This document shows positions 8,760-18,115 of a stretch of 64,000 nucleotides of DNA, piece by piece. Below the pieces are notes generated by a model that searched no databases, was not told the origin of the DNA, and was given only the letters and a program-made list of their open reading frames with translations. The stretch's first letter is position 1. Each line of letters begins with the position of its first letter. Position numbers and translations under genes: made by a program. The stretch comes from Asparagopsis taxiformis (lineage: Eukaryota; Rhodophyta; Florideophyceae; Bonnemaisoniales; Bonnemaisoniaceae): the NCBI GenBank assembly GCA_030407315.1, contig JALQPE010001702.1:62001-126000 (forward strand), read 5' to 3'.

Positions 8760-9908
8760 TTATCCATCGGACCTGCCACGTTCCTCTATCATATCTACCA
8801 GCTCTGATGGACCGGCGCAGAGTGAAATGTGTTGGTGAACCTTTTCGTCCGTTACAGCCATATCTGTATTACATGAATCATACGAACAAGAGTTAGTCGA
8901 CAGTGTTATTTGTACGAATTGAAAATATCTAATCGCGAACATCAACTCACCAAGAATGCGATTTCCATGGCCATCGGTCGCCTTGCCGCCAAACTGTTCC
9001 ATCAACAAGGCCAGCGGCGCCGCCTCGCACAACAAGTGCAAATCCAAACCGATGAGTATGCCGCCCGACAATGTCGCCCCGTTGAAATTAGCAATAAGCG
9101 ATCCATTATCGAACACTCTCGCGCTATTTGCACGCACGACGTGAAGAGCGGCCTGCGCAAAGCCGTCGTCCGCGCGCAGACGCACATAGTCTGCATACAA
9201 ATCGGCGCACGTGTGCGGCAGCGTCAATGGTGTCTTGGACTGCAGAAAATACTGCGTCGCCACAGGATGTAAATAAAATGAAAACACACCCTGTCCCATC
9301 GTATAATACAAGGTTGTCGCCGAAGAATACAACACATATCCAGCAGCGACCTGTCGCGACAACTGCTGCTGCAGGTCCTCGAGTCTACCCGGAAGCGACG
9401 GGGACGACAGCCGTCTGTACACGCTGAATATGGTGCCACAAATCGGCTGCTCGGGCGACTCGGGGTCGGTGTCCAGACAGGACAGCATGACCACATAGCC
9501 GCCGTTCAGAGCTGTATCGGGAAAAGTGAGCGGCTCCTCGCGACGTCGCTCGAGTAGCATGCAGGCGTAGCCGTCGTGACACAGCGCGGTGTACAGCTTT
9601 CGCGTGGCGACATCGGCGTCCGGACTGGAGGCGTCGGTCACTTTGGATACGTAGGTCGCGATCTCCTGCGACACCTGGCTGATGTCGTCCAGAAGACGCA
9701 CGAGCTCGCCGGTGAAATCGGTGGGCGCGCGGCGGAAATGGGCGCGCACATGCGAGGGGAAGGCGGTGGTGGACGCTTCTGGACGCGCGGTTGTCGCGGA
9801 CGACGCTGGCGTTTGGGGAGGGGTTTTTGGCGCGTCGGTGGGGAACGAGGCTGGCTTTGCGGCTGGCTGGATGCTGAGGTTTGAAATGGCGTCTGTTAGG
9901 TCGGACAT
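8760..9908 (-). CDS. FBPase/SBPase-family protein with a degenerate active site; one intron
   Basis: Exons are 8951-9908 and 8760-8863. The 87-nt intron (8864-8950) has a GTGAGT donor, a CTAAC branch-like motif and a CAG acceptor. It contains no in-frame stop, so an unspliced frame also reads through, adding 29 residues. Splicing restores the family block 'NRILDMAVTDEKVHQ' and gives 353 residues. Fold landmarks are 'GTIFSVYRR' (about 158-166) and 'CEAAPLALLMEQFGG' (about 294-308). Key residues differ: the usual VSEE becomes 'LERRREE', DPLDGSSN becomes 'SCLDTDPES', and the K-x-R-x-L-Y-E block becomes 'DLHLLCE', keeping Glu295. A Ser/Pro/Thr-rich 50-residue N-terminus has no clear plastid signal. 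It is probably not an ordinary fructose-bisphosphatase and may be a regulatory or altered-substrate relative. Confidence 0.75.
   Translation of the reverse strand: MSDLTDAISNLSIQPAAKPASFPTDAPKTPPQTPASSATTARPEASTTAFPSHVRAHFRRAPTDFTGELVRLLDDISQVSQEIATYVSKVTDASSPDADVATRKLYTALCHDGYACMLLERRREEPLTFPDTALNGGYVVMLSCLDTDPESPEQPICGTIFSVYRRLSSPSLPGRLEDLQQQLSRQVAAGYVLYSSATTLYYTMGQGVFSFYLHPVATQYFLQSKTPLTLPHTCADLYADYVRLRADDGFAQAALHVVRANSARVFDNGSLIANFNGATLSGGILIGLDLHLLCEAAPLALLMEQFGGKATDGHGNRILGELMFAIRYFQFVQITLSTNSCSYDSCNTDMAVTDEKVHQHISLCAGPSELVDMIEERGRSDG
8864..8950 (-). other. In-frame intron of the FBPase-like gene
   Basis: This 87-nt intron is a multiple of three and stop-free, so it is easily misread as coding. 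Donor GTGAGT at 8950, acceptor ...ACAG ending at 8864, with ACTAAC inside. Removal joins G|AT into an Asp codon and rebuilds the conserved ILD motif. Confidence 0.85.
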
Positions 9909-11330
9909 GACGATGGTGGATTGCGGATCGATGGTTTGTATGAAGGACTGTACGGACGTGGGGTGCTTGTATGGGCTGTGTGTGACATATAATTAGCTCT
10001 ACTCCCAGTGACGGACTTGGCTCTGCGCTGCAATGGTTTGTGCATGTCGAGTCGTCTGTGTTTCTCAAGCGGCTGCGTGTTGATAAAGTACTTGTTGGTT
10101 CGGCATGATGCAGTCCACTCGATTGAGTACAAGTTTCATGTGTTCGCGCGCCTATCATAATATTGGGAAGATATTTGTGGTTGGCACTTAATGGGCCATG
10201 GCCAATTACCATCCGCCACTTGTTTCTGTGGTCCATGCAACCGCCTATAAGGCCTCGTGATAGTCTGCTCTGAAGGTAAGTGTGAAACGGTGGCCCGTGC
10301 TCCGTGTGGAGATTCAATTGGTTGTCTGGCCTGTTGCCCGTGCGGGACAGTAGCCAGTGGAACAAAGTCGCGTGTCGTGGATAACCGATGCTCAATTCCC
10401 GCATTCAACGTCTGTTCATCTACGGTTGCTGGTCCTCTCCACCAGCGACTGACATGCTGCCCCAATTCTGTCCGACGGTTCACGTCTGTTTTCTACGCAT
10501 CGCGCGTGCGAAACGACGCCTGTGCTCTTCCGACAACAAAATTCTTCTGTACGCAAGCAGATACGCTTCGCCAATGGAACAATTCCCTGATAGTTGGCAT
10601 ACCTTCCATTTCAGACTGGAAACAACATCCGCATCTTCGCGATACTGTCAGTGCATGCCATCAGTCGGAATGGACGCGTCATGCAACGTATCGCACCTCT
10701 CTGGACGGCGCACACTTGTGATGCATCCAGACCCCAATGGGTGGCGAAACCCCATGGCATGAGTTGGCACGATCACAGCAGCAAATTTTGAATGGGAATA
10801 GGTTACGTATGCACGAGAACTGACACCACAATGTGTGTGCGTCACGCGCCAGTCGAACACGGGCCACGTTGCCGGCCATATCGTCCAATTCCACCCATGT
10901 TGTCCATCGCAATGAACTGATTTTTCGATAAAAAAATACACTTGCAGCTCGCATACGCGCGTGACAGATCCAAAAGGTCACCGTCCGAGTCTTTCTGCCA
11001 GAAAGCCACGCGCGTCGTCTTCATGTGCAATGCTGCGCTGCGTCGCGGCGTTCGTCATATTTAATTGCGCATGCGCTTTACAATGCGACAGCTTGCTTGC
11101 GCTCTGTATGCCGCCATGTATCACCATTGCTTCCAGTGCATCGTCGCCTGCGACCGATTTTGCAGCTGGGAACATTCAGCTACTGCAGTCCGTTCACTGC
11201 CGCACATTGGCATGGATTCAATCCAACGTTCTAATTTACAAAAGCTAGAGTAGGAAGAACGAAGGGACAATTGCTTGACACTCATCCCAAAAGTCTGTGT
11301 AATAATACAAAACCAAATTGAAATAACACT
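9909..11330. other. Long intergenic region, no gene seen
   Basis: About 1.4 kb between the FBPase-like start and the PDK stop. Several frames of 60-340 codons exist on both strands, but they mix His/Thr/Arg/Cys in ways unlike the neighbouring proteins and match no family I know. No tRNA, rRNA or repeat was recognised. It may hold an unrecognised non-coding transcript. Confidence 0.45.
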
Positions 11331-12494
11331 TCATGCCGAAAGGCATTCTTTCTTGTCCCCAAGTTTCGACAGATGTAGGTACGCATCAGTACCATAACCC
11401 TCCATGCTAGACAGCCCCAATTCGCCGCCCCAATATCTCGCGTACAGCCGCGAAAGCGGCAGACCGTAACCAAATCCAGCAATTGGATCCGGTCGATTCG
11501 AATGGTCCGGTCTATCTTCAAGTGCCAACAATTGCTCAGCGGGCACCTTTGCCGTAGTGAACAAATACGTCCAAACACCCTTCATTTCCGAGCGTCTGAA
11601 ACCGCCACCTTCATCACTAATCTTAATCGTCACATCCTCCTTCCCATCAGCAATAATCACACGCACCGGCGGTAGCACTGCTGCATCCCGATGCGTCTCC
11701 ACCGTCGCTCGCAAGCTGTTCTTCAACAGCTCAAACAAGCACAGAAACAGATGCGAATCAATATACGGAAAACGCAGCTCTGTATTCCCTCGAATTTCAA
11801 CACTAGGCGCCTCTCCAAAATGCTGATACGACAAACTCCTCGTCGCATCCACCGCATCACCAATCAGCGCCGCCGGCGAGCAATTATCATTAATCACGCC
11901 AGCCATACCGGGCGCATCGGTGCCCAATGCGAGATGATGCGACAGCAGCACACGGATACCAATACGCGACATATAAAAGCGGTCCAGAAACGAGCGAATC
12001 TCAATATCACTGCCACTCTTGCCACAATGAGCCTTGAGTTCCAAAACGCCCTTGGCAATAAGCTTCACGACGACGTCATGTCGCGCGCGGATATTCGACA
12101 ACAGATGCGAAAAAGCGGCCTCATCAGCCTCGTCGGCGGGCACGCGGGTGCGCACAATGTCCACGAATGAACGTTCGTACATACTGCGCACCTGCTGCAC
12201 GGACGGCATGTGCGCCAGACCGTACGGCAATTCATGCAGCTCGCGCACGCGATGGGCCAGTCGAACGGGCAGTTCGCGATGCAGCCATTGCGCCGATTGT
12301 AGACGCGTTTCCGGGATCGTTCGGGCGCGCACGCCGACGTCGTGCAGTTCGGACACGGTCAGCGGCGTGCCGCGCTGCGCGGCCGCGCGCACGATCTGCG
12401 CGGAGAGCGCGTGGGCGGGCGTGGGCGGCGGCGTCGTCGGATGCGGACGAAGCGTTCTGGAGACACGGGTTGCGACACGGGCGGCGGCTGACAT
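11331..12494 (-). CDS. PDK: Mitochondrial pyruvate (or branched-chain ketoacid) dehydrogenase kinase
   Basis: Codes for 387 residues. The N-terminus is Arg/Ala/Thr-rich and looks like a mitochondrial presequence. The regulatory helical domain holds 'FLDRFYMSRIGIRVLLSHH' (about 169-187). The GHKL ATPase domain has the N box 'FELLKNSLRATVE' (about 254-266), the G1 box 'DEGGG' (about 294-298) and the G2 box 'GFGYGLPLSRLYARYWGG' (about 340-357). These kinases phosphorylate serines on the E1-alpha subunit and switch the 2-oxoacid dehydrogenase complex off. Telling PDK from BCKDK needs a phylogeny; the overall pattern favours PDK. Intronless. Confidence 0.94.
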   Translation of the reverse strand: MSAAARVATRVSRTLRPHPTTPPPTPAHALSAQIVRAAAQRGTPLTVSELHDVGVRARTIPETRLQSAQWLHRELPVRLAHRVRELHELPYGLAHMPSVQQVRSMYERSFVDIVRTRVPADEADEAAFSHLLSNIRARHDVVVKLIAKGVLELKAHCGKSGSDIEIRSFLDRFYMSRIGIRVLLSHHLALGTDAPGMAGVINDNCSPAALIGDAVDATRSLSYQHFGEAPSVEIRGNTELRFPYIDSHLFLCLFELLKNSLRATVETHRDAAVLPPVRVIIADGKEDVTIKISDEGGGFRRSEMKGVWTYLFTTAKVPAEQLLALEDRPDHSNRPDPIAGFGYGLPLSRLYARYWGGELGLSSMEGYGTDAYLHLSKLGDKKECLSA

Positions 12495-14432
12495 TTCGGT
12501 GTGTGGATTTTCGGTGGCTAGGGTCGGCGGAAATTGTGGTTCGGGCAGATGGGTGGGTGGGTGCAGTGATAGTCGCGTATTTATGTTATCTACATGTCTT
12601 GTACGGCTCGGTTGAGGGAGATGACAGGGCGTTGGTGCGTTTTTCAGCTACGGCCAGCGCATTGGGTATGCATTGAATGTGTGTGTGTTCTCGACGTTGG
12701 CGTTGCATCTGCAGCACGTGGGCGTGGGTTTGTCATACTGAAATGTTTCATATGAATGGGCGTGTGCGTTTGTGGAACGTATGATGAATGGTTGACGACA
12801 TACAGCGTGAGCGAGAATTTTTCATGATTTTCGGCGAGAGTAGGTCCCGGATTTGATGTTAGCCAATGGCAGCTTGCAAGGCAGCGATGGGGGGATCGAA
12901 TGGTGGAAGTATATTGGCCTGGAGATCGGAAAGTAATGATTGGGACAAGTGTGTAAATTTGAGACATTGAGTGTGATGTTTGCGGAAGCGGTGGCTCGCC
13001 CAGGTCTAATAGCGAAAATATCCTACCATGCAGGCCAATTAGCTCGCTTAAAGTTGCAAAGTTGGACGCGGGCGTGAGATTTTTCCAAAATTGCATCACG
13101 CTGTCGACACAGCGTTTTAACGACGTCCAGACGTGCAGGAGGTCGGAGCATACTCGATTTGCGCCAACCAACGAGGTGCTGGGTGCAATCTCGCAGACCG
13201 AGCGCATATCTCAGTTACGTAGTTGCATGCCATTGACTACATGTATTGTGCTGCAGCATGCTGCGGCTGGAATGGCTTGATAACAATTTGAGATACGGCA
13301 GCACATTGGAAGTTGTGTCACCGCACCCTCCAATGAACCGAGTCATATGTCGATGATGTAGATATTATGGTCGGCGCTTATGAGCGAGTCGTGCATAACG
13401 TTCCCGACATATACTAAAGGTTACGCAACAATGTAGCTGCGCAGCAGGCTAAAAACGCTCTAGTAACGCAATTGAGTTGCCCAAGTCGGTTGGCTGTTCG
13501 GCCAGAAAGTATTCTAGTCAACCAGGTAGGAGCGGATCAGGTGCAATAGCATCGTGCTCGCGACGAGGTGGTGTGCCACGTGTATTGAAGTATGCTCTCC
13601 ATGTTCCACTGTGGAAAATGGAACGCTTGTTTGAACAGCCCGTAAAACGCTGCCAAGTATTTTGAAAATCGGTACGCGCAAGGAACTTTCAACGGGCGAG
13701 TGGAAGCTACTGGACTTTGATGAATTGAGAAAATTCTGTGCACCGATGACGTTACACGACGGCGATGCACCCTACCCAAGAGACGTTGCCCGAGCACTGG
13801 CGCGGAGTGTTATAGGTATTCGCCAACTTTTCGGGTGCAGCTTGACAGATCGCTTTCTCAACGCGGGAATTTTGCCTTCAATTCCCCGAGACGTTAAATA
13901 CTAGGTGTAATGAACAGTGCACGCCAATTCGGCGGCTATGTTGGCAAATAATCAGCAACCTATTCAATTACGTGCATAGAAACTGCAAGAAAAAGAGTGT
14001 CAGACGCACGAAAACAAACATCCTCCAACCAGACTAGCGACCAATCACGCAACCGGCAGCCGTCAACTGCCAGAATAGCTTGAAACTATCGAAACGACAC
14101 AGCGCAACTATTGGGCAGCAAAGCCACGTGTCATCCGTGAGTATGACACGCATCATAGAAAGCAACGTTGGTGAGCCAATGTCAGCAAATAGAGTCGACG
14201 TGGAAGAAATCGCGAGGGCCAATTTGCAGAAAAGCATTCGAATAAAACAAAACCTAAAATGACACATAAATTCATCCATACATTTCTTCTCATTGCAACA
14301 CCATTTGCACAAACAGCACCCGATTGGCCGACCAATCTCATCACATCTTCCACCAAAGCCGCATGCGCACAATCTACATAACGCCACTAAGCGACCATCG
14401 GCGCCAATGCCGTTCAATCGCTTCACCGACCA
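12495..14432. other. Long divergent spacer between PDK and the DHH-CBS gene
   Basis: About 1.9 kb, the largest gene-poor stretch in the window. Frames of 60-190 codons occur on both strands. None has an ATG-started, family-like sequence; an 80-codon frame at 13662-13904 looks slightly protein-like but starts with TTG. No RNA gene or repeat was recognised. It must contain the promoters of both flanking genes. Confidence 0.45.
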
Positions 14433-15989
14433 ATGCCATCATCAACACACAACCAAGCCTTCGTATCGCCAGTTTTCCCGCTGCGCACGACGCGACGTAC
14501 GTCGTCGTCGTCGAATCGCGCCGCGCCCCGTCCAAAGTCCACGCCGCCGTCCACGCGTGCCATTGTGACAAGTCGCCTATCGTCCGTCGCGCGCGCCAAA
14601 CCACGCGACCTCGACATCGTTCTCTGCCATGCCGTCGCCGATTTCGACACCCTAGCCGCTGCCGTCGGACTCGCAAAGTTGCGCGGCCCCCATTGTCGCG
14701 TCGTGATACCCGCCGGTGTGCATGTCGCTGTGCGCCGATATCTCACGTTGCACAAGTCCTTCTTCCCGCTTCTGGACGTCAAGGCTGTGGATCCGACGCG
14801 TCTCCGCTGGGTGGGCGTCGCCGATACACATTCCGTGAATAGGCTTGGTGTAGCCGCTGATTGGTTGCAACAAGCTGAAATTGTTTCAGTTGTCGACCAT
14901 CATTCCGGTTCGCATTCGAATGATATTTCCCAACATGCAATTCCTGGTATTTTAGAGTACACACATGAAGCTGTGGGTGCTGTTTCGACCATTGTAGTTG
15001 AACGCCTCCAGTTACAACCGCATTTGACACTCTCAGAAGCAGAAGCTACTTTGCTCGCACTTGCAATTCACACCGACACCGGTTCGCTCACATTTGAAAA
15101 CACGACACCCCGCGACGCGCAGGCATTAGCATGGCTGTTGAAACACGGCGCTTGTCAAAGGTCCATATCGCAATTTGCACGAAATTATCTCACACAACAG
15201 CAGCAAAGACTGCTATCAAACGCGCTGGATCTCATGACAATTCGCACCATCGACGGTCTGTCCGTCGCGCACGTCGTCCTGCAGTCCGATGAATTTGTCA
15301 AAGGCATGGCAGGCGTCACCCAATCCGCATTAGAACTGTCCAATCTCGACGCGCTTGTGCTCGCGATCGTCTGTCCCGCCGGTCGCAAACGCAAGGACGC
15401 CGCCAGCGCACACCAGCAAGTGTCCATTATCGGGCGCGCGCAATCGCGCGTGGACGGCGTGGATTTCAACAAGCTCTTCCAGGCCTTTGGCGGTGGCGGA
15501 CATGCACAAGCGGCGTCGGCGTCCACAAAGGTCAAGAGCGCCGATGATGTGATACCGATCGTGCAGAAAATTATGGACGATCTCGTCGTGCAGTTGCCTC
15601 CTCCCGTGTTGGCGCGTGACTTCATGTCCACGAATGTCGTCTCCGTGCATCCTACAGACTCGATGGCGCACGCTGCGGAAGTGCTGTTCGAGTCCGGCCA
15701 TACCGGGCTTGCCGTCGTGCAGTCGCAGTCCGGAAAGGGGCTGATTGGGGTGGTGTCGAGACGTGATGTCGAATTGTCGGAGATGAAGGGCCTGCTGCAC
15801 ACGCCGGTGAAGGGCTGGGTTGCGCGTAAAGTGATTGCAATTACCCCGGATACGCCGTTGCATGAGGCAGAGGCTATGCTTGTTGATAATAATATTGGCC
15901 GGCTGCCTGTTGTGGAAGATGGTGTTGTTATTGGGATTGTAACTAGGAGCGATGTTCTTGTGCAGCGACGCCTTTGTAATTCATTTTAG
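14433..15989 (+). CDS. DHH-DHHA1-CBS-CBS protein, cyanobacterial-type, probably organelle-targeted
   Basis: Codes for 518 residues. A Ser/Thr/Arg/Pro-rich leader (about 1-55) resembles a plastid transit peptide. The DHH phosphoesterase domain has 'HAVADFDTLAAAVGL' (about 66-80), 'VVDHHSGS' with the DHH triad (155-157) and 'IHTDTGSL' (about 212-219). The DHHA1 domain ends with 'GGGGHAQAAS' (about 353-362). Two CBS domains follow (about 395-450 and 456-512). The same order occurs at the start of long bacterial tRNA nucleotidyltransferase (poly(A) polymerase family) proteins, including cyanobacterial ones. Here the chain stops after the CBS pair and the nucleotidyltransferase part is absent. DHH/DHHA1 enzymes cleave phosphodiester bonds in nucleotides or short RNAs, and CBS pairs bind adenylates. 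An AMP/ATP-gated plastid phosphodiesterase is an inference. Confidence 0.85.
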   Translation: MPSSTHNQAFVSPVFPLRTTRRTSSSSNRAAPRPKSTPPSTRAIVTSRLSSVARAKPRDLDIVLCHAVADFDTLAAAVGLAKLRGPHCRVVIPAGVHVAVRRYLTLHKSFFPLLDVKAVDPTRLRWVGVADTHSVNRLGVAADWLQQAEIVSVVDHHSGSHSNDISQHAIPGILEYTHEAVGAVSTIVVERLQLQPHLTLSEAEATLLALAIHTDTGSLTFENTTPRDAQALAWLLKHGACQRSISQFARNYLTQQQQRLLSNALDLMTIRTIDGLSVAHVVLQSDEFVKGMAGVTQSALELSNLDALVLAIVCPAGRKRKDAASAHQQVSIIGRAQSRVDGVDFNKLFQAFGGGGHAQAASASTKVKSADDVIPIVQKIMDDLVVQLPPPVLARDFMSTNVVSVHPTDSMAHAAEVLFESGHTGLAVVQSQSGKGLIGVVSRRDVELSEMKGLLHTPVKGWVARKVIAITPDTPLHEAEAMLVDNNIGRLPVVEDGVVIGIVTRSDVLVQRRLCNSF

Positions 15990-16327
15990 TGTGTTGTACC
16001 GGGCTGGGATGCTGTCAGAATGTTGATTTCGGGATATGACAGCGGTGATCAACTTGTATTATACTCTGAGGCGCCGGGTTGAGAACTCGCCCTGATGGCG
16101 CCGGATCCTGGAGAGGATTCAGTAATAATTCTTTGAATCAATGGCCTTCTTTGGTAGACAAAACTTTTTCAACATTAAACTGGTTTGACGGTATGCGACT
16201 TGATCAAGGCAACTTTGTGCAGATATGGGTACCATCTGTGCTCCACGTGCTTTTAGATATAAACGTTCCAAGTTTGAGGGCGGCCAAGCTTAGCCCCAAG
16301 CACTATAGAACATGGCATCGAGTTAGT
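15990..16327. other. 3' flanks of convergent genes
   Basis: About 340 bases between the DHH-CBS and DUF427 stop codons. I see no nucleotidyltransferase remnant and no other gene or repeat. Confidence 0.55.
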
Positions 16328-17107
16328 TCACGAAGCGCAGTTGTGCTTGGGAAACAACAAGGCAAAGTCAATGAGATGCTCCTTTCTGTCATCTTTGAAT
16401 TGAAACAAATCTTCGTCTTCATTCTCCAAATCAAGCAGGTCATCAATCGGAGCCGGTTTGGGAACAATCTTAACTCCTTTCCAGAAGCCCACATAGCCCA
16501 TCATATAATTCCAAGGATTCTTCACACTTTTAAATTTCCAAGCCGCATTGCGATTTCGAAGAACCTTACGCCCATCCTTCCCAATTCGCACAACAATATC
16601 GTAACAATCCGCCTTGCCAATCGGATTTATGTGGCGTGTTTTTCCGCATTGTTCCAAAAACTGCATCTCAACCGAGTCGCTCGGAAAAAAGAACCGCCCG
16701 TCAACAAACTTGCCATTGATAACAAGTAGTCCAAAACCCCACCGGTCAGAACTCACCTATGCGCACTGAGACAAGTAGCGGACAAATCTGTGAAAGCATA
16801 CCTCATAATCATTGCTTTGTGCCAAAACTATACCAGACCATTTGGCAAGCAACGGTCGTTTCGCCTCGCGATTTCGCACGCGGCTTCGCTCGTTTTCTAG
16901 ACTGGACTTGCGTCCGCGCTTCTTTCTCGCCGGCTGAACCGGGCCGTTCTGCGGGACTTCTTCGGCGCCATGTACCCGGCATTTGTTGTGCGTGTGTGCG
17001 AGCACGGCGTGCGGACGTCGTGGCTCACAGGTTGTAACGCAGTGTGTTGCGGGCTGCTGCCATATTGTGAACGGTGTGCGGTGGGGAAGGAATGCTGCTT
17101 GATTCAT
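16328..17107 (-). CDS. DUF427 domain protein, two exons separated by a 45-nt intron
   Basis: Exons are 16802-17107 and 16328-16756 (244 residues). The basic first exon (ARKKRGRKSS) may be a nuclear or organellar signal. The DUF427 fold is recognisable across the splice: 'GIVLAQSNDYE' joins 'VSSDRWGF', then 'FFFPSDSVEMQFLE', 'NPIGKADCYDIVV', 'NAAWKF' and 'MMGYVGFW'. The usual bacterial pattern is V-x-A-x-S, then a P-x-D-V block, C-P-x-K-G, A-A-W and G-Y-x-F. The C-x-K-G element is changed here to N-P-I-G-K. The family has no established enzymatic role. The start is the first ATG in frame. An acidic C-terminal tail is unlike compact bacterial members. Confidence 0.75.
16757..16801 (-). other. 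45-nt intron
   Basis: The donor GTATGC at 16801 and acceptor CATAG at 16757 bracket 45 nt holding an in-frame stop. Removing it keeps the frame and completes the DUF427 N-terminal strand. It is the shortest intron found in the window. Confidence 0.75.
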
Positions 17108-17493
17108 CGCCTGCACATCATTGATCACTGGTAGAAAGCTAATCGATTTGGTTCAATCTACTCGCGATCAAATTTCTGCCCTGGACGAAATGCGAACGCG
17201 GCTGGGGCTACATCAGGGTCTTCTACATGCATCTCCTTGGCTCTGAAACTTTCTGCGAGATTGCGATGCTTCCGTTGAAAATATTTTAATTATTTTCAAA
17301 TTTTTTCGTTTAGGGCAAACCGTGCCGTGGCCTGTCGCACCGGCGGGAGCTTGTTTAGCAATTAACAAACCAATCAATCCGCAACGCCTTCCCTCCCGCC
17401 CTATAGCACTGTTTTCCTCTTGCTCCGAACGAATTCGCTGGTCACCGCTGCGGAAAAGCCGTAAGTCGCCAGTTGAGAATCGAATCAAGCATT
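17108..17493. promoter_or_regulatory. Divergent promoter region of the DUF427 gene and uS10
   Basis: This 386-base spacer contains an AT-rich inverted repeat at 17275-17299 and then a pyrimidine-rich leader before the uS10 start. No gene is visible. Confidence 0.5.
17275..17299. repeat. AT-rich inverted repeat
   Basis: Perfect 9-base arms (ttgaaaata and tattttcaa) around a 7-base AT spacer, followed by attttttcg. It sits about 195 bases upstream of the uS10 ATG and resembles AT runs upstream of other genes here. A protein-binding site or nucleosome-free element is possible. Confidence 0.5.
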
Positions 17494-17877
17494 ATGTCAG
17501 TCGTAAAACCAACAGCCATGTCGGCGCTGAAGGGAAAACCAGGCTATGAAAGCCCGGAGCAACAACAGCGCATTCGCATTACCTTGACGAGTCTCCAGGT
17601 GAAGAGTTTGGAGAAGGTGTGCACGGATTTGATTCGTGGCGCAAAGGACAAGGACTTGCGCGTGAAGGGCCCCGTTCGTATGCCGACAAAGACGCTTAAG
17701 ATCACAACGCGTAAGTCGCCATGTGGTGAGGGAACCAATACCTGGGATCGATTCGAAATGCGCATCCACAAGCGTCTGATCGATCTTCGTTCGTCGACGG
17801 ATATCGTCAAGCAGATTACCTCAATCAGCATTGAGCCCGGAGTTATTGTGGAAGTTTCCATTGACACTTCGGATTAA
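17494..17877 (+). CDS. RPS20: Cytosolic ribosomal protein uS10 (S20)
   Basis: Codes for 127 residues. The eukaryotic uS10 core is complete: '[17 protein letters not shown]', '[25 protein letters not shown]', '[15 protein letters not shown]' and '[16 protein letters not shown]'. It sits in the head of the 40S subunit. The ATG at 17494 gives a normal short hydrophilic N-terminus; the open frame extends seven codons upstream without an ATG. Intronless. Confidence 0.97.
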   Translation: MSVVKPTAMSALKGKPGYESPEQQQRIRITLTSLQVKSLEKVCTDLIRGAKDKDLRVKGPVRMPTKTLKITTRKSPCGEGTNTWDRFEMRIHKRLIDLRSSTDIVKQITSISIEPGVIVEVSIDTSD

Positions 17878-18115
17878 TCGCCTTTTGATTTTCGTGCCAC
17901 GCCGTGCATTGAACTTGCTTTGGCGGTTTTGTGTGTTCGCTCTGCGGGTCGAGGTTCTAGTTTGTTATAAGCATGTGAATTTCTTGTTGAACTAATTCGG
18001 AATAGCCTGCCGGTGTGAATAAAGGCCGTTCAATGTTGCAATTGCTTGTCGTGTTTAGTTATCATCTTAGTACTACTTTATTCACAGTGGCTTGCTGATG
18101 CCACTACTCGTGGAC

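Noticed and set aside
9385..10404. 339-codon minus-strand frame
   Set aside because: Antisense-phase shadow of the FBPase-like gene extended into intergenic DNA; His/Thr/Arg-rich and unlike any protein.
12644..13207. 187-codon minus-strand frame in the PDK/DHH spacer
   Set aside because: Ser/Thr/His-rich, no domain pattern; no conserved motif supports it.
13662..13904. 80-codon plus-strand frame with slightly protein-like sequence
   Set aside because: Begins with TTG, lacks an early ATG and matches no family; a decayed gene cannot be excluded but is not supported.
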